11,838 nucleotides of DNA from JBIOWF01 sp044868295 (GTDB lineage Bacteria; Actinomycetota; Actinomycetes; Streptosporangiales; Streptosporangiaceae), in the NCBI GenBank assembly GCA_044868295.1, contig JBIOWF010000243.1, positions 1 to 11,838 on the forward strand. Direction: 5' to 3'. Position 1 is the first letter of the stretch. Each line of letters starts with the position of its first letter. The translations under genes were made by a program, and so were the position numbers. Of the stretch, positions 1 to 7,309 are shown in pieces. The notes under the pieces are model-generated. The model did no database searches and was not told the origin of the DNA. It saw nothing but the letters and a program-made list of their open reading frames with translations.

Positions 1-294
1 AACCCCGTCGACGCGATCATGCTCATGGACTTCTTCTACGACCCGCAGGTCGCGGCGCACCTCGCCGAGTACATCAACTACGTCACCCCGGTGCCGGCGG
101 CCAAGGAGATCATCGTCGCCGACGCCGTGAAGGCGACGGGCGAGGACAAGGCGCTGCTGGAGGCGGTCTCGACCTCCCCGCTGGTGTTCCCGGCCGAGGC
201 CGACTACGCCAAGCTGCGCAGCTACTGCCGGTTCAAGAACACCGCCGAGCAGAAGCAGTTCGAGAGTATCTTCCAGCCGATCACGACATCCTGA
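1..294 (+). CDS. Polyamine-type ABC transporter substrate-binding protein, C-terminal end (5' partial)
   Basis: The reading frame is open from base 1 to the TGA at 292-294, so only the last 97 residues are present and the true start lies upstream. The text MDFFYDPQVAAHLAEYINYVTPV, followed by a stretch on leftover and terminal residues, matches the C-terminal lobe of PotD-like spermidine/putrescine-binding lipoproteins. That family has a conserved 'xxDYxxDPxVAAxIxxYxxYxxP' segment close to the end. Such proteins sit outside the membrane, bind polyamines or related cationic solutes and deliver them to an ABC permease. The partner permease and ATPase genes should lie upstream, outside the window, because the next gene on this strand is unrelated. 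Family assignment is good; the substrate is inferred. Confidence 0.8.
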   Translation, partial: NPVDAIMLMDFFYDPQVAAHLAEYINYVTPVPAAKEIIVADAVKATGEDKALLEAVSTSPLVFPAEADYAKLRSYCRFKNTAEQKQFESIFQPITTS

Positions 295-627
295 GAGCAC
301 GTCCGGGATATGTGCAGCATCGAGCTCGGCTAGGCCAATGCGGCGCTGGGAACGCGCACGGGCGGCGTAGTCGTGCGAGCCACTCGCGGTGACCCTGGAC
401 ATCGCGGCATGTGTGGCGACTTTGCCGGAGCCCCGCCCGCGGACCGTCCACGTCGGTGGTCCGTCAGCAGTCCCGAGCCGTACGTTGTGCGTGTCTGGGC
501 GATGGCGAAATCGTGCTGAGGAGGCATAATCGGCAATTCGCTGGAAAGTGCCTTATGGCTGACGGGGGTGACGCGTTGTGCAAATCTGACTGTCGATGAC
601 CTGAGGATCGTCGGGAGGAGTCGGGCG
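295..627. other. 333-base intergenic stretch, no gene recognised
   Basis: No open frame here resembles a protein. The short plus-strand frame from 411 to 599 has no ribosome-binding site and no family resemblance. A weak hairpin has arms CGGACC (440-445) and GGTCCG (458-463), but no T-run follows, so I do not call a terminator. A CATAAT box at 525-530 could be a -10 element for the downstream gene, but no convincing -35 lies 16-18 bases before it. A Shine-Dalgarno-like GGGAGGAG at 613-620 belongs to the following gene. Confidence 0.5.
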
Positions 628-1458
628 TTGGCGAGTCGTCGGCCGAAGGTGCAGCGCGATGCCGAAAAGGACGCCAATGCTGTTCAATCGACCATCGGCA
701 GCATTTTGGTGGGCGTGCTCGGCGTGATCGTCGCCGCCGCCACGGCGTCCAGCGAATCGGCTTTGAACACGTCACCGGTCACCTGGTTGATCATCACCTG
801 GACGCTGGCCGGGATGGGGATCGTCGGGCTTTGGCCGCTGATCAGGCGTTTTCTATTCGTCCGGCGACGTGTTCACATCGCGGGCGCCGCCCTGCTGGCG
901 GCCCTCGTGGCGTCCACGACGATCGCGATATGCATCGCGCGGGGCAGTGATGCCGACAGCCGTACATCGCCATTGATCGACACTTCAGGGTGGAAGCCGG
1001 ACGGGACCGATCCCATCTTCGCGGGATGCCGGAGATTGAACGGAAAGGCCACGACGGGGAGTTCGGTAGAGATACCCAGAGGAGACGGTCGACTCGGGGT
1101 GTTCAGCATTTCCTACAATACTTATCCCACTTGCGGCCTCATCTGGGCGGAGTTCCTCACCCCGCGAGGCGCCGACGGGAACCGGATATCTTTCCATGAG
1201 AATGGAATAGCCGAGATTCGGCTGGAACTGGTGCGAAGCTCTCCGTTGAGAAAAGAATCCGAAGTGTGGAATTTCGAGCAAGCGGATCAAGAGGGCAAAA
1301 CGGACCAGGATCTGTGGACTCACGCGATGAACCTGGGGAGTGGCGGCGACTTCCACGCGACCGCCGTCATCAGGCTCACGAACAACACGATCCTTACCGA
1401 AAGGCTCACGGCCAGGCCAGCCGTACCGGTACGCACCCCTGGCACGTCCGCTTCTTAG
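628..1458 (+). CDS. Unrecognised membrane protein with C-terminal DUF2690-like exported domain
   Basis: This 276-residue protein is not one I recognise by name. The N-terminal 20 residues are charged. Three hydrophobic segments follow (about 22-39, 51-70 and 83-104), then a soluble C-terminal region of about 170 residues, probably extracytoplasmic. That region contains FAGC (C134) and YNTYPTCGLIWAEF (C169). This resembles the 'GC...LG...Y...CG..WA' pattern of DUF2690 domains in actinomycete proteins, and the two cysteines could pair. The resemblance is my reading, not a search result. I chose the TTG at 628 because GGGAGGAG (613-620) sits 7 bases before it; a GTG at 568 in the same frame would add 20 residues but has no good ribosome-binding site. 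The gene is visibly poorer in GC than its neighbours (many AAT, AAA and ATA codons), hinting at acquisition. It converges on the fucosidase remnant with a 9-base gap. Confidence 0.65.
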   Translation: MASRRPKVQRDAEKDANAVQSTIGSILVGVLGVIVAAATASSESALNTSPVTWLIITWTLAGMGIVGLWPLIRRFLFVRRRVHIAGAALLAALVASTTIAICIARGSDADSRTSPLIDTSGWKPDGTDPIFAGCRRLNGKATTGSSVEIPRGDGRLGVFSISYNTYPTCGLIWAEFLTPRGADGNRISFHENGIAEIRLELVRSSPLRKESEVWNFEQADQEGKTDQDLWTHAMNLGSGGDFHATAVIRLTNNTILTERLTARPAVPVRTPGTSAS

Positions 1459-1467
1459 TCCTTCGGC

Positions 1468-1809
1468 TTACGACGAAGGCGTAGAAACAAGCTCTATGAC
1501 AGGGACGAGGACGTCTGGGCGGCGGGCGTTGAGCGTACGGCAGGCCTCCCACGGAGCCGGTCGACCCCCGATGGTCATCTGCGCGTACCGCATGTCGGCC
1601 GCTTTGGCGTCCCGCGCCCACTGCCTGGGGTCGTACCGGTCGGCCCGGAAGTGGTCGAAGTACCGCTGGTAGTGGGCGTCGTCCAGGCGTTCTCGCTGCT
1701 TCACCCATTCGTGCCGCGCGGCCAGCGAGTACAGGCCCCAGTGGACGAACAGGCCGAACCTCGCGTCGGCGAACCAGGTCTCGGCGGGAGTCTCCGGGTG
1801 AGTGCTCAC
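1468..1809 (-). pseudogene. Alpha-L-fucosidase (GH29) remnant with catalytic core deleted
   Basis: The GTG start (1807-1809) overlaps the stop of the alpha-mannosidase gene by 4 bases, so the gene was translationally coupled as last member of the operon. Residues 1-76 are a good GH29 N-terminus: WFADARFGLFVHWGLYS with the conserved HWG at 23-25, and a following EW at 34-35. The family normally continues with a histidine-rich segment and the catalytic aspartate over several hundred residues. Here residue 77 onward jumps to TIGGRPAPWEACRTLN (79-94), which resembles the 'PWE.C.T.N.SWGY' region far downstream in the family. The frame then leaves the family and stops after 113 residues, against roughly 430-500 usually. 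I infer at least two deletions, near 1580 and 1527. Nucleophile and acid/base are absent, so no fucosidase activity is expected. The N-terminal identification is strong; the second segment is a probable match. Confidence 0.75.
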
Positions 1810-4800
1810 GCACCCTCATTTCGGGACAGGCGGAGCGTGATGATCTGGAAGGGGCGCAGAGCGATCGCGAGGCTGCCGTCCTCGTGGATCGGCACCGCGG
1901 ATCCAGGGCGTTCGAGCAGGTCGACCACTTGCGCGGCGGCGAGCGGGAAGCCCGCGCGAACGGTCGCGGAGGCCCGGCCGCCGAGCGACTCGTACAGCCG
2001 GACGACGACGTCACCGGACCGGTCATCGGCGAGCTTGACCGCCTCCACCACCACCGCCGAACCCTCCACACTCACCAGCGGTACGGGGACTCGGACGACG
2101 GGCGCCTCAGCCTCCGCCTCGGGTGGGAGGGCGGCACGTACGGGCAGGTTGAGCGCGAGGCCCTCCGCGACCGCGTCGGCGATGGACGCCGACGGGAGCA
2201 GCGCGTACGTGAACCGGTGCGCGCCCTGGTCGGCGTGCGGATCGGGGCAGCGCGGCGCGCGGACCAGACTGAGCCTGATGGTGGTGGTCGTGCCGCCGTC
2301 ATTCCGGGTCGTACGGCCCACGTCGTGGCCGTAGGTGGAGTCGTTCAGCACGGCGACGCCGTACCCGGGCTCGGAGACGTGCACCCAGCGGTGGGCGTAG
2401 ACCTCGAAGCGTGCCGCCTCCCAACTCGTGTTGGTGTGGGTCGGCCGGTGGACGTGCCCGAACTGGATCTCCGCGGCGGACCGGTCGGCATGCACGTCGA
2501 TCGGGAAGGCCGCCTTGAGCAGCTTCTCCGTCTCGTGCCAGTCGATCTCGGTGGCCACGTCGAGGCGGCGGCTGCCGGCCTGGAGCCGGATGGTCTGAAT
2601 GATTCGTGACGCGCCGAACGACCGCTCGATCCTGATCCCGCCGACCAGCGGCCCGCGCTCCACCACCGTGATCGCGTCGACCATGGTCAGGTCGACGTGC
2701 CTGCGGCGGTAGTGCTCGTCGATGTCCCAGGCGTCCCAGTGGTTGGGCAGGTCCGGGTGGAGTTGCAGCAGGTTGCCCCGGCTGCCGGGGCCAGCACCTC
2801 CCGGTCGTTGACCAGATCCCGCACCGAGCTCAGCAGGCCCTGTTCGTCGATTTCGGCGCGTACCAGCCCGTTGTCGAGTTCGATGCGGACCGACCCGTTG
2901 TCGGGCCTGCGATCGGTGACCGTGACGGGGGAGGGCGGCTCGCCGCTCCAGGCGTGCGCTCCGTGTCCTGCTCGCTCTGCCTGCAATGGTTCGACACCCA
3001 GCGCGGGGATCTCCGCGTACACGGCGACCTGTCCGTCGGCCAGGTGCTGAGCTTCCGGCCAGGCTTGTTCGGCGAGGTCGGCGGGTATGGTGACGACCCC
3101 CGTCAGCGGGTGCGGGCTCGCGTTGAACAGCCACGGCGACCTCAGGCCGGGCACCGAGGAGGACACTGCGGCGGATCCCGAGGAGGACGGCCCACGTGAA
3201 GCGGCGGTGGCCAGGGTGCTGGTCGCGGCGGTGATGATCTCTTCCAGCTCTGAACGCACTTGGGCGTATGTGGCCTCCGCCTCCTTGTGGACCCACGCGA
3301 TGGAGCTGCCGGGGAGGATGTCGTGGAACTGGTGGAGCAAAACGATCTTCCACAGCCGGTCCAGGGCGTCGTACGGGTAGTCGAAACCGGCGTGGATCGC
3401 GGCGGTCGCCGCCCACAGCTCGGCTTCCCGTAGCAGGTGCTCGCTGCGCCGGTTTCCGGCCTTGGTCCGGGACTGTGTGGTGTAGGTGCCCCGGTGCAGC
3501 TCCAGGTACAGCTCACCGGACCAGACGGGCGCGTCGGGATACTCGGTCTCGGCGGCCCGGAAGAAGTCCGCGGGCTTCTCGATCACGACCTTCGGTGAGC
3601 CTTCCAGATCGCGGAGCCGGCGCGCCTTCTCCAGCATCTCCCTGGTCGGGCCGCCGCCGCCGTCGCCGTAACCGAACGGCACGAGCGAGCGCGTCCCACG
3701 GCCCTTCTCCGCGTAGTTGCGCACGGCATGCGCCAGCTCGCCGCCGGTGAACGTGGCGTTGTAGGTGTCCACAGGCGGGAAGTGCGTGAACACCCGGGTC
3801 CCGTCGATCCCCTCCCACCAGAACGTGTGGTGCGGCAGCTTGTTCGTCTGGTTCCACGACAGCTTCTGGGTCAGGAACCAGCGCATCCCGGCCAGCCGGG
3901 CGAGCTGGGGGAACGCGGCGGTGTAGCCGAAGGAGTCGGGCAGCCAGACCTCCTCGCACTCCACGCCGAACTCGTCGAGGAAGAACCGCTTGCCGTGGAC
4001 GAGCTGGCGCGCCAGCGCCTCGCCGCCGGGCAGGTTGCCGTCCGCCTCGACCCACATCCCGCCGACCGGCACCCACTGCCCGGCCTTGACGGCGTCCGAG
4101 ATCCGCTCGAACACCTCCGGGCGGCGTTCCTTGATCCACGCGTACTGCTGGGCCTGGGAGCAGGCGAAGATGAACTCGGGATATTCACCGGCCAGCGCCG
4201 TGACGTTGGAGAACGTTCTCGACGCCTTGCGGATCGTCTCGCGCTGTGGCCAAAGCCAGGCGCTGTCGATGTGCGCGTGCCCGGCGGCGGACAGCGTGTG
4301 CGCGCTCGCGTGCGCCGGTCGGGACAGCACCCCGGCCAGTTCGGCGCGGGCGGAGGAGGCTGTGGCGGAGACATGGTCCAGGTCGAGGGCGTCCAGCGCG
4401 CGTTCCAGCGCGCGGAGGATTTCGTGGCGTCGCGGGTCGGCGGTGGACAGCTCGGCCATCAGCTCGATGTCGAGGCCGAGATGCCACACCTCCTCGTCGA
4501 GGACGGCCAGGTCGGCGCGGGCCAGCCGGTACAGCGGCTCGTCACCCGCGGTGGCCTTGTCGCCGAGCGGCGTGGGCACGAACCCACCGGCCAGGATGTC
4601 CGGGTTGGCCGCCGCCTCCAGCAGCAGCGCGACCTGCTCACCGCCGGTGCTCGGGTTCGCGATCGGGACGTGGTTGTTGCGCGGGGCAACGCCCTTGATC
4701 GGCCGTCCGGCGAGGTCGTGCACCAGGGCCTCCGCTTGGCCGCCCGGCCAGTCGCCGACGAAGCCGAGGTCGAACACCGCCTCGACCCGTCTTCCCGCCC

Positions 4801-5041
4801 AGTCGGCCGGTACGGTTCCCCGGACGCGGAACCAGCTCGTCGACCATGGCGCCCCCCACTGCCGCCCCACGCTGAACGGCTCGTATTCGGCGTCGAGCGC
4901 AGCCGACACCGGCACCGGTTCGTCCGGCACGTGCCAGACCTCGATCTCCAGGGGGATCGACGCCGCGTACTGCGCCGGGCGGATCCGCTGGCTCAGCGCC
5001 CGCTGGAGCCGGTCCTCGACGATTCTCCGGTTGTCGTGCAC
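1806..5041 (-). pseudogene. Alpha-mannosidase (GH38), interrupted by a single-base frameshift
   Basis: GH38 enzymes are zinc-dependent retaining exo-mannosidases. Restoring one base gives about 1,078 residues, a normal length. The first frame (GTG at 5041, with GGAGGAT at 5047-5053 five bases upstream) holds the N-terminal lectin-like part and the catalytic domain. It has HAHIDSAWLWP with zinc ligands H257 and D259, WLPDSFGY with nucleophile D369, and HQFHDILPGSS with zinc ligand H573. Near residue 751 the frame runs into unrelated sequence and stops at 2687. The C-terminal beta-domain continues in the next frame with LLQLHPDLPNHWDAWDID and ends at the TGA at 1806-1808. The shift lies within 2775-2791, which is a perfect GC-only hairpin. 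As written, the C-terminal ~330 residues would be lost, so function is doubtful. A sequencing error at the hairpin is a real alternative. The protein has no evident signal peptide, so it would act in the cytoplasm on imported mannosides. Confidence 0.88.
2775..2791. other. Perfect GC-only hairpin at the mannosidase frameshift
   Basis: GCCCCGGC and GCCGGGGC form a perfect 8-bp stem around a single central T (2783). The GH38 reading frame is lost within this 17-base element. On the coding strand, adding one G to the GGC run would give ...APGSRGNLLQLH..., which joins the two family-like halves smoothly. The exact missing base cannot be fixed from the sequence. Confidence 0.85.
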
Positions 5042-5048
5042 GTCGGAT

Positions 5049-5085
5049 CCTCCAGATTCACGGTGCCTCCAGATTCACGGTGCCT
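5049..5085. repeat. 17-bp tandem duplication carrying a ribosome-binding site
   Basis: CCTCCAGATTCACGGTG occurs twice in perfect tandem (5049-5065 and 5066-5082), followed by a further CCT. It fills most of the 44-base gap between the GH4 stop (5086-5088) and the mannosidase GTG (5041). Read on the minus strand, each copy ends in GGAGG. Only the copy next to 5041 is correctly spaced as the mannosidase ribosome-binding site; the second appears to be a duplicated, unused one. Confidence 0.9.
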
Positions 5086-6429
5086 TCACGGACGTAGGTA
5101 TGCCAGCTCGGGGATCCTTCGTACGTACCCGTCGAGGATCCGATGTGCGACGTTGACCGAGTCGACGAGAGGGTGGATGGCCAGCGCCTTGACGGCCGCG
5201 GAGCGCGACCCGTGCACGGCGGCGTCGATCACGGCTCGCTCGACCGCCTTGACCTCGCAGACCAGCCCCACCGCGAAGTCGGGGAGGGGGCCGACGACGT
5301 GCGGGCGAGGGCCCGCGGCGTCGACCACGCACGGCACCTCGACCACGGCGTCGGCGTCGAGAACGTCGAGGGTCGAGCGGTTGCGGACGTTGAGGATCAG
5401 GCTCGTCCCCTCGTCCCGGCTGATCGCCCGCATGAGCGCCAGGGCCATCCCCTCGTATCCGCCCGCGTCGAGGTCGCAGGAGTCCCGGCTGCCCATGCCG
5501 GCCACCGCGCGGTTGTCGGCACCGTAGGTCGCCTCCCGTTCCGCGAGGGTCGACTCCCAGCTCGACAGGGCCGATCCCGGGTCCCGCCGGACGGAGTCGT
5601 AGAAGTGCCGCTGCTGCTCCAGGAGGAGCGCGCCACGTGTCCGCGCCGCCGTACGGCCGGCCACGACCGCCTCGCGGGCGAAGTAGTAGTAGTGGAGGTA
5701 TTCGTTCGGCACGGCGCCGAGGGTACGCAGCCAGTCAGCCCCGAACAGCTTGCCCTCCTCGAAGGAGCCGAGGGCCTCGGGGTCGGCCAGCAGCCGCGGC
5801 AGGTGGTCCTGACCGTCCACGTGGATGCCGCGCAGCCAGCCGAGGTGGTTCAGACCGGCGTAGTCGAACCGTGCCGTGTCGGGATCGAGGCCGAGGGCGC
5901 GGGCCACCCGGCGGCCGAGACCGACAGGGGAGTCGCAGATGCCGATGACCCGGTCGCCGAGGTGGGCGGACATCGCCTCGGTCACCAGGCCAGCCGGGTT
6001 GGTGAAGTTGATGATCCAGGCCTCGGGCGCGAGAGCGGCGACGCGTTGGGCGATCCGCGTCGCGACGGGGATGGTGCGCAGCCCGTAGGCGATGCCGCCC
6101 GGGCCGACCGTCTCCTGGCCCACGACCCCCTCGTCCAGCGCCGTCCGCTCGTCGATCACGCGGCCTTCCAGGCCGCCCACCCGGATCGCGGAGAAGACGA
6201 AGTCGGCCCCCTTGATCGCCTCGTCGAGATCGGTGGTGGTGGAGATGCGCAGCGGCCGTGGCGCGCCTGCCGCCTGCTGGGCGAGGACGTGGCCGATCGC
6301 CGAGAGCCGTCCGGGGTCGAGGTCGTGCAGCACGATCTCCTCGACGCGGCCCTCCGCGTGGTCGTCGAGCAGCGCCCGGTGGATCAAGGGAACCCGGAAC
6401 CCGCCGCCTCCGAGTATGGCCAGCTTCAT
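5086..6429 (-). CDS. Glycoside hydrolase family 4, 6-phospho-beta-glucosidase type
   Basis: This 447-residue protein is full length for GH4, a family that cleaves glycosides by an NAD+- and divalent-metal-dependent redox/elimination mechanism in the cytoplasm. Visible motifs in order are the Rossmann nucleotide loop ILGGGGFR (5-12), INFTNPAG (140-147), GICDSPVG with metal-ligand cysteine C165, and GLNHLGW with H195. The NHLGW form is typical of the 6-phospho-beta-glucosidase branch rather than the alpha-galactosidase or alpha-glucosidase branch. The ATG at 6427-6429 overlaps the deoR stop (ATGA), indicating coupling. An in-frame upstream extension to 6528 lies wholly inside deoR and is rejected. 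No PTS or BglK-like kinase gene lies in the window, so whether the real substrate is phosphorylated is open. All key residues appear intact, unlike in the downstream hydrolases. Confidence 0.92.
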   Translation of the reverse strand: MKLAILGGGGFRVPLIHRALLDDHAEGRVEEIVLHDLDPGRLSAIGHVLAQQAAGAPRPLRISTTTDLDEAIKGADFVFSAIRVGGLEGRVIDERTALDEGVVGQETVGPGGIAYGLRTIPVATRIAQRVAALAPEAWIINFTNPAGLVTEAMSAHLGDRVIGICDSPVGLGRRVARALGLDPDTARFDYAGLNHLGWLRGIHVDGQDHLPRLLADPEALGSFEEGKLFGADWLRTLGAVPNEYLHYYYFAREAVVAGRTAARTRGALLLEQQRHFYDSVRRDPGSALSSWESTLAEREATYGADNRAVAGMGSRDSCDLDAGGYEGMALALMRAISRDEGTSLILNVRNRSTLDVLDADAVVEVPCVVDAAGPRPHVVGPLPDFAVGLVCEVKAVERAVIDAAVHGSRSAAVKALAIHPLVDSVNVAHRILDGYVRRIPELAYLRP

Positions 6430-7178
6430 GCCTCGATCACCTTCACTCCTGCCTCGGAAAGCGCGGCGCGTGTCGCCTGGTCGGCCGACGCGTTGGTGAC
6501 GACCACGTCGAGGTCCTCCGGGCCGCACACTCGTGCCATCCCGGTGCCGGGGAACTTGCCGACGTCGGCCAGGAGCACGACCTGGTCGGAGGCCGCGATC
6601 ATGGCGCGCTTGAGCGGCACTTCGACGGCGGTGGTGTCCATGACCCGCCCGTCGGGCCGCACTCCGCTGGTGCCGAGGAAGAGCCGGTCGGCGTGGACCT
6701 GGCGCAGGTTGTCCTCGGTCAAGTAGCCGACGAGCGAGTGGTAGCTGCGGCGGACGATGCCGCCCAGCAGGACGAGCTGGATGTCCTGGGCGTCCTTGAG
6801 CTCCTCGTACACGACGAGGCTGCTCGTGATGACCGTGAGAGACCTGCTGTGCAGCTTGCGGGCGAGCTGGTGCGTCGTGGTCCCGATGTCGAGCAGGACC
6901 GTCTCCCCGTCCTTGATCAGCTCGGCGGCCCGCTCGGCGAGGGCGTCCTTCTCGTCCGGGCGCACCATCGCGACATCGGCGAAAGGATCGTCGTTGTCCA
7001 CACCCGACACCGCCCCGCCGTACACGCGGGTGAGACGGCCCTCCTTGTCGAGTTGGACCAGGTCACGGCGGATGGTCGCCTGGCTGACGCCCAGTTGCTC
7101 CGCCAGGACGCGCACCGCGGCCGGGCCCTCGGCGCGGAGGGTTCGCAGGATCAGCTCGTGACGTCGCTGTGGAAGCAT
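6426..7178 (-). CDS. DeoR/GlpR-family transcriptional regulator
   Basis: This 250-residue protein has the standard DeoR layout. The N-terminal winged helix-turn-helix covers about residues 6-53, with LAEQLGVSQATIRRDLVQL and then GRLTRVYGGA. The C-terminal phosphosugar-sensing domain has the family signatures LDIGTTT (96-102), VLLGG (136-140), LGTSGV (168-173) and LLADVGKF (201-208). Such regulators usually repress sugar catabolic operons and are released by a phosphorylated intermediate. It is the first gene of the minus-strand operon and diverges from the PfkB kinase, so both units are its likely targets. There is no ribosome-binding site before the ATG at 7178. A -10-like TATTGT ends 6 bases upstream, so the message is probably leaderless. 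The overlapping palindrome suggests autoregulation. No defects are seen. Confidence 0.93.
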   Translation of the reverse strand: MLPQRRHELILRTLRAEGPAAVRVLAEQLGVSQATIRRDLVQLDKEGRLTRVYGGAVSGVDNDDPFADVAMVRPDEKDALAERAAELIKDGETVLLDIGTTTHQLARKLHSRSLTVITSSLVVYEELKDAQDIQLVLLGGIVRRSYHSLVGYLTEDNLRQVHADRLFLGTSGVRPDGRVMDTTAVEVPLKRAMIAASDQVVLLADVGKFPGTGMARVCGPEDLDVVVTNASADQATRAALSEAGVKVIEA

Positions 7179-7180
7179 GG

Positions 7181-7215
7181 CGTGACAATATCAATCAAAC
7201 TCGCTCATTGTCACG
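7181..7215. promoter_or_regulatory. Candidate DeoR operator: 35-bp palindrome over the deoR promoter
   Basis: CGTGACAAT (7181-7189) and ATTGTCACG (7207-7215) are perfect 9-bp inverted arms separated by 17 bases, so their centres are about 26 bp apart. It begins 2 bases upstream of the deoR start codon. DeoR-family proteins commonly autoregulate from such sites. The match to this particular regulator is inferred from position and symmetry. A second interlocked inverted pair, TATCAAT (7189-7195) and ATTGATA (7233-7239), extends the symmetry toward pfkB and could serve that promoter. Confidence 0.6.
7185..7214 (-). promoter_or_regulatory. Probable leaderless deoR promoter
   Basis: On the minus strand, GTGACA (7214-7209) matches the -35 consensus at 5 of 6 bases. 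It is followed after 18 bases by TATTGT (7190-7185) as the -10. The predicted transcription start falls at or next to the A of the deoR ATG, which explains the missing ribosome-binding site. Both hexamers lie in the arms of the palindrome, so bound repressor would cover the promoter directly. Confidence 0.5.
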
Positions 7216-7309
7216 AGCAGCTATGACTGGGTATTGATAATTCTGCTCACTAGGCGCACTCTCATACGCAACATTGAAATCCTTTGAGCGATCTTGAGAG
7301 GTACAGCCA

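Noticed and set aside
411..599. 62-codon plus-strand frame in the gap before the membrane-protein gene
   Set aside because: No ribosome-binding site and no recognisable protein; it overlaps the likely promoter region of the next gene.
1460..1479. CCTTCG/CGAAGG hairpin between the convergent genes, a possible two-way terminator
   Set aside because: The stem is only 6 bp with an 8-base loop and no T-run on either strand. It could be a terminator but is too weak to call.
2687..2790. C-terminal end of the first mannosidase frame as genuine protein
   Set aside because: The residues after the hairpin are threonine- and cysteine-rich frameshift text, while the other frame carries the conserved WDAWDID segment over the same bases.
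3728..5527. 599-codon plus-strand open frame opposite the mannosidase and GH4 genes
   Set aside because: It is antisense to two genes with clear family motifs, and its composition (arginine-, glycine- and valine-rich) is what a high-GC shadow frame gives. The same holds for the plus-strand frame at 5143-6726 and the minus-strand frame at 8708-10297.
6430..6528. Upstream extension of the GH4 gene
   Set aside because: It lies entirely inside deoR, and the GH4 nucleotide-binding loop starts right after the ATG at 6429.
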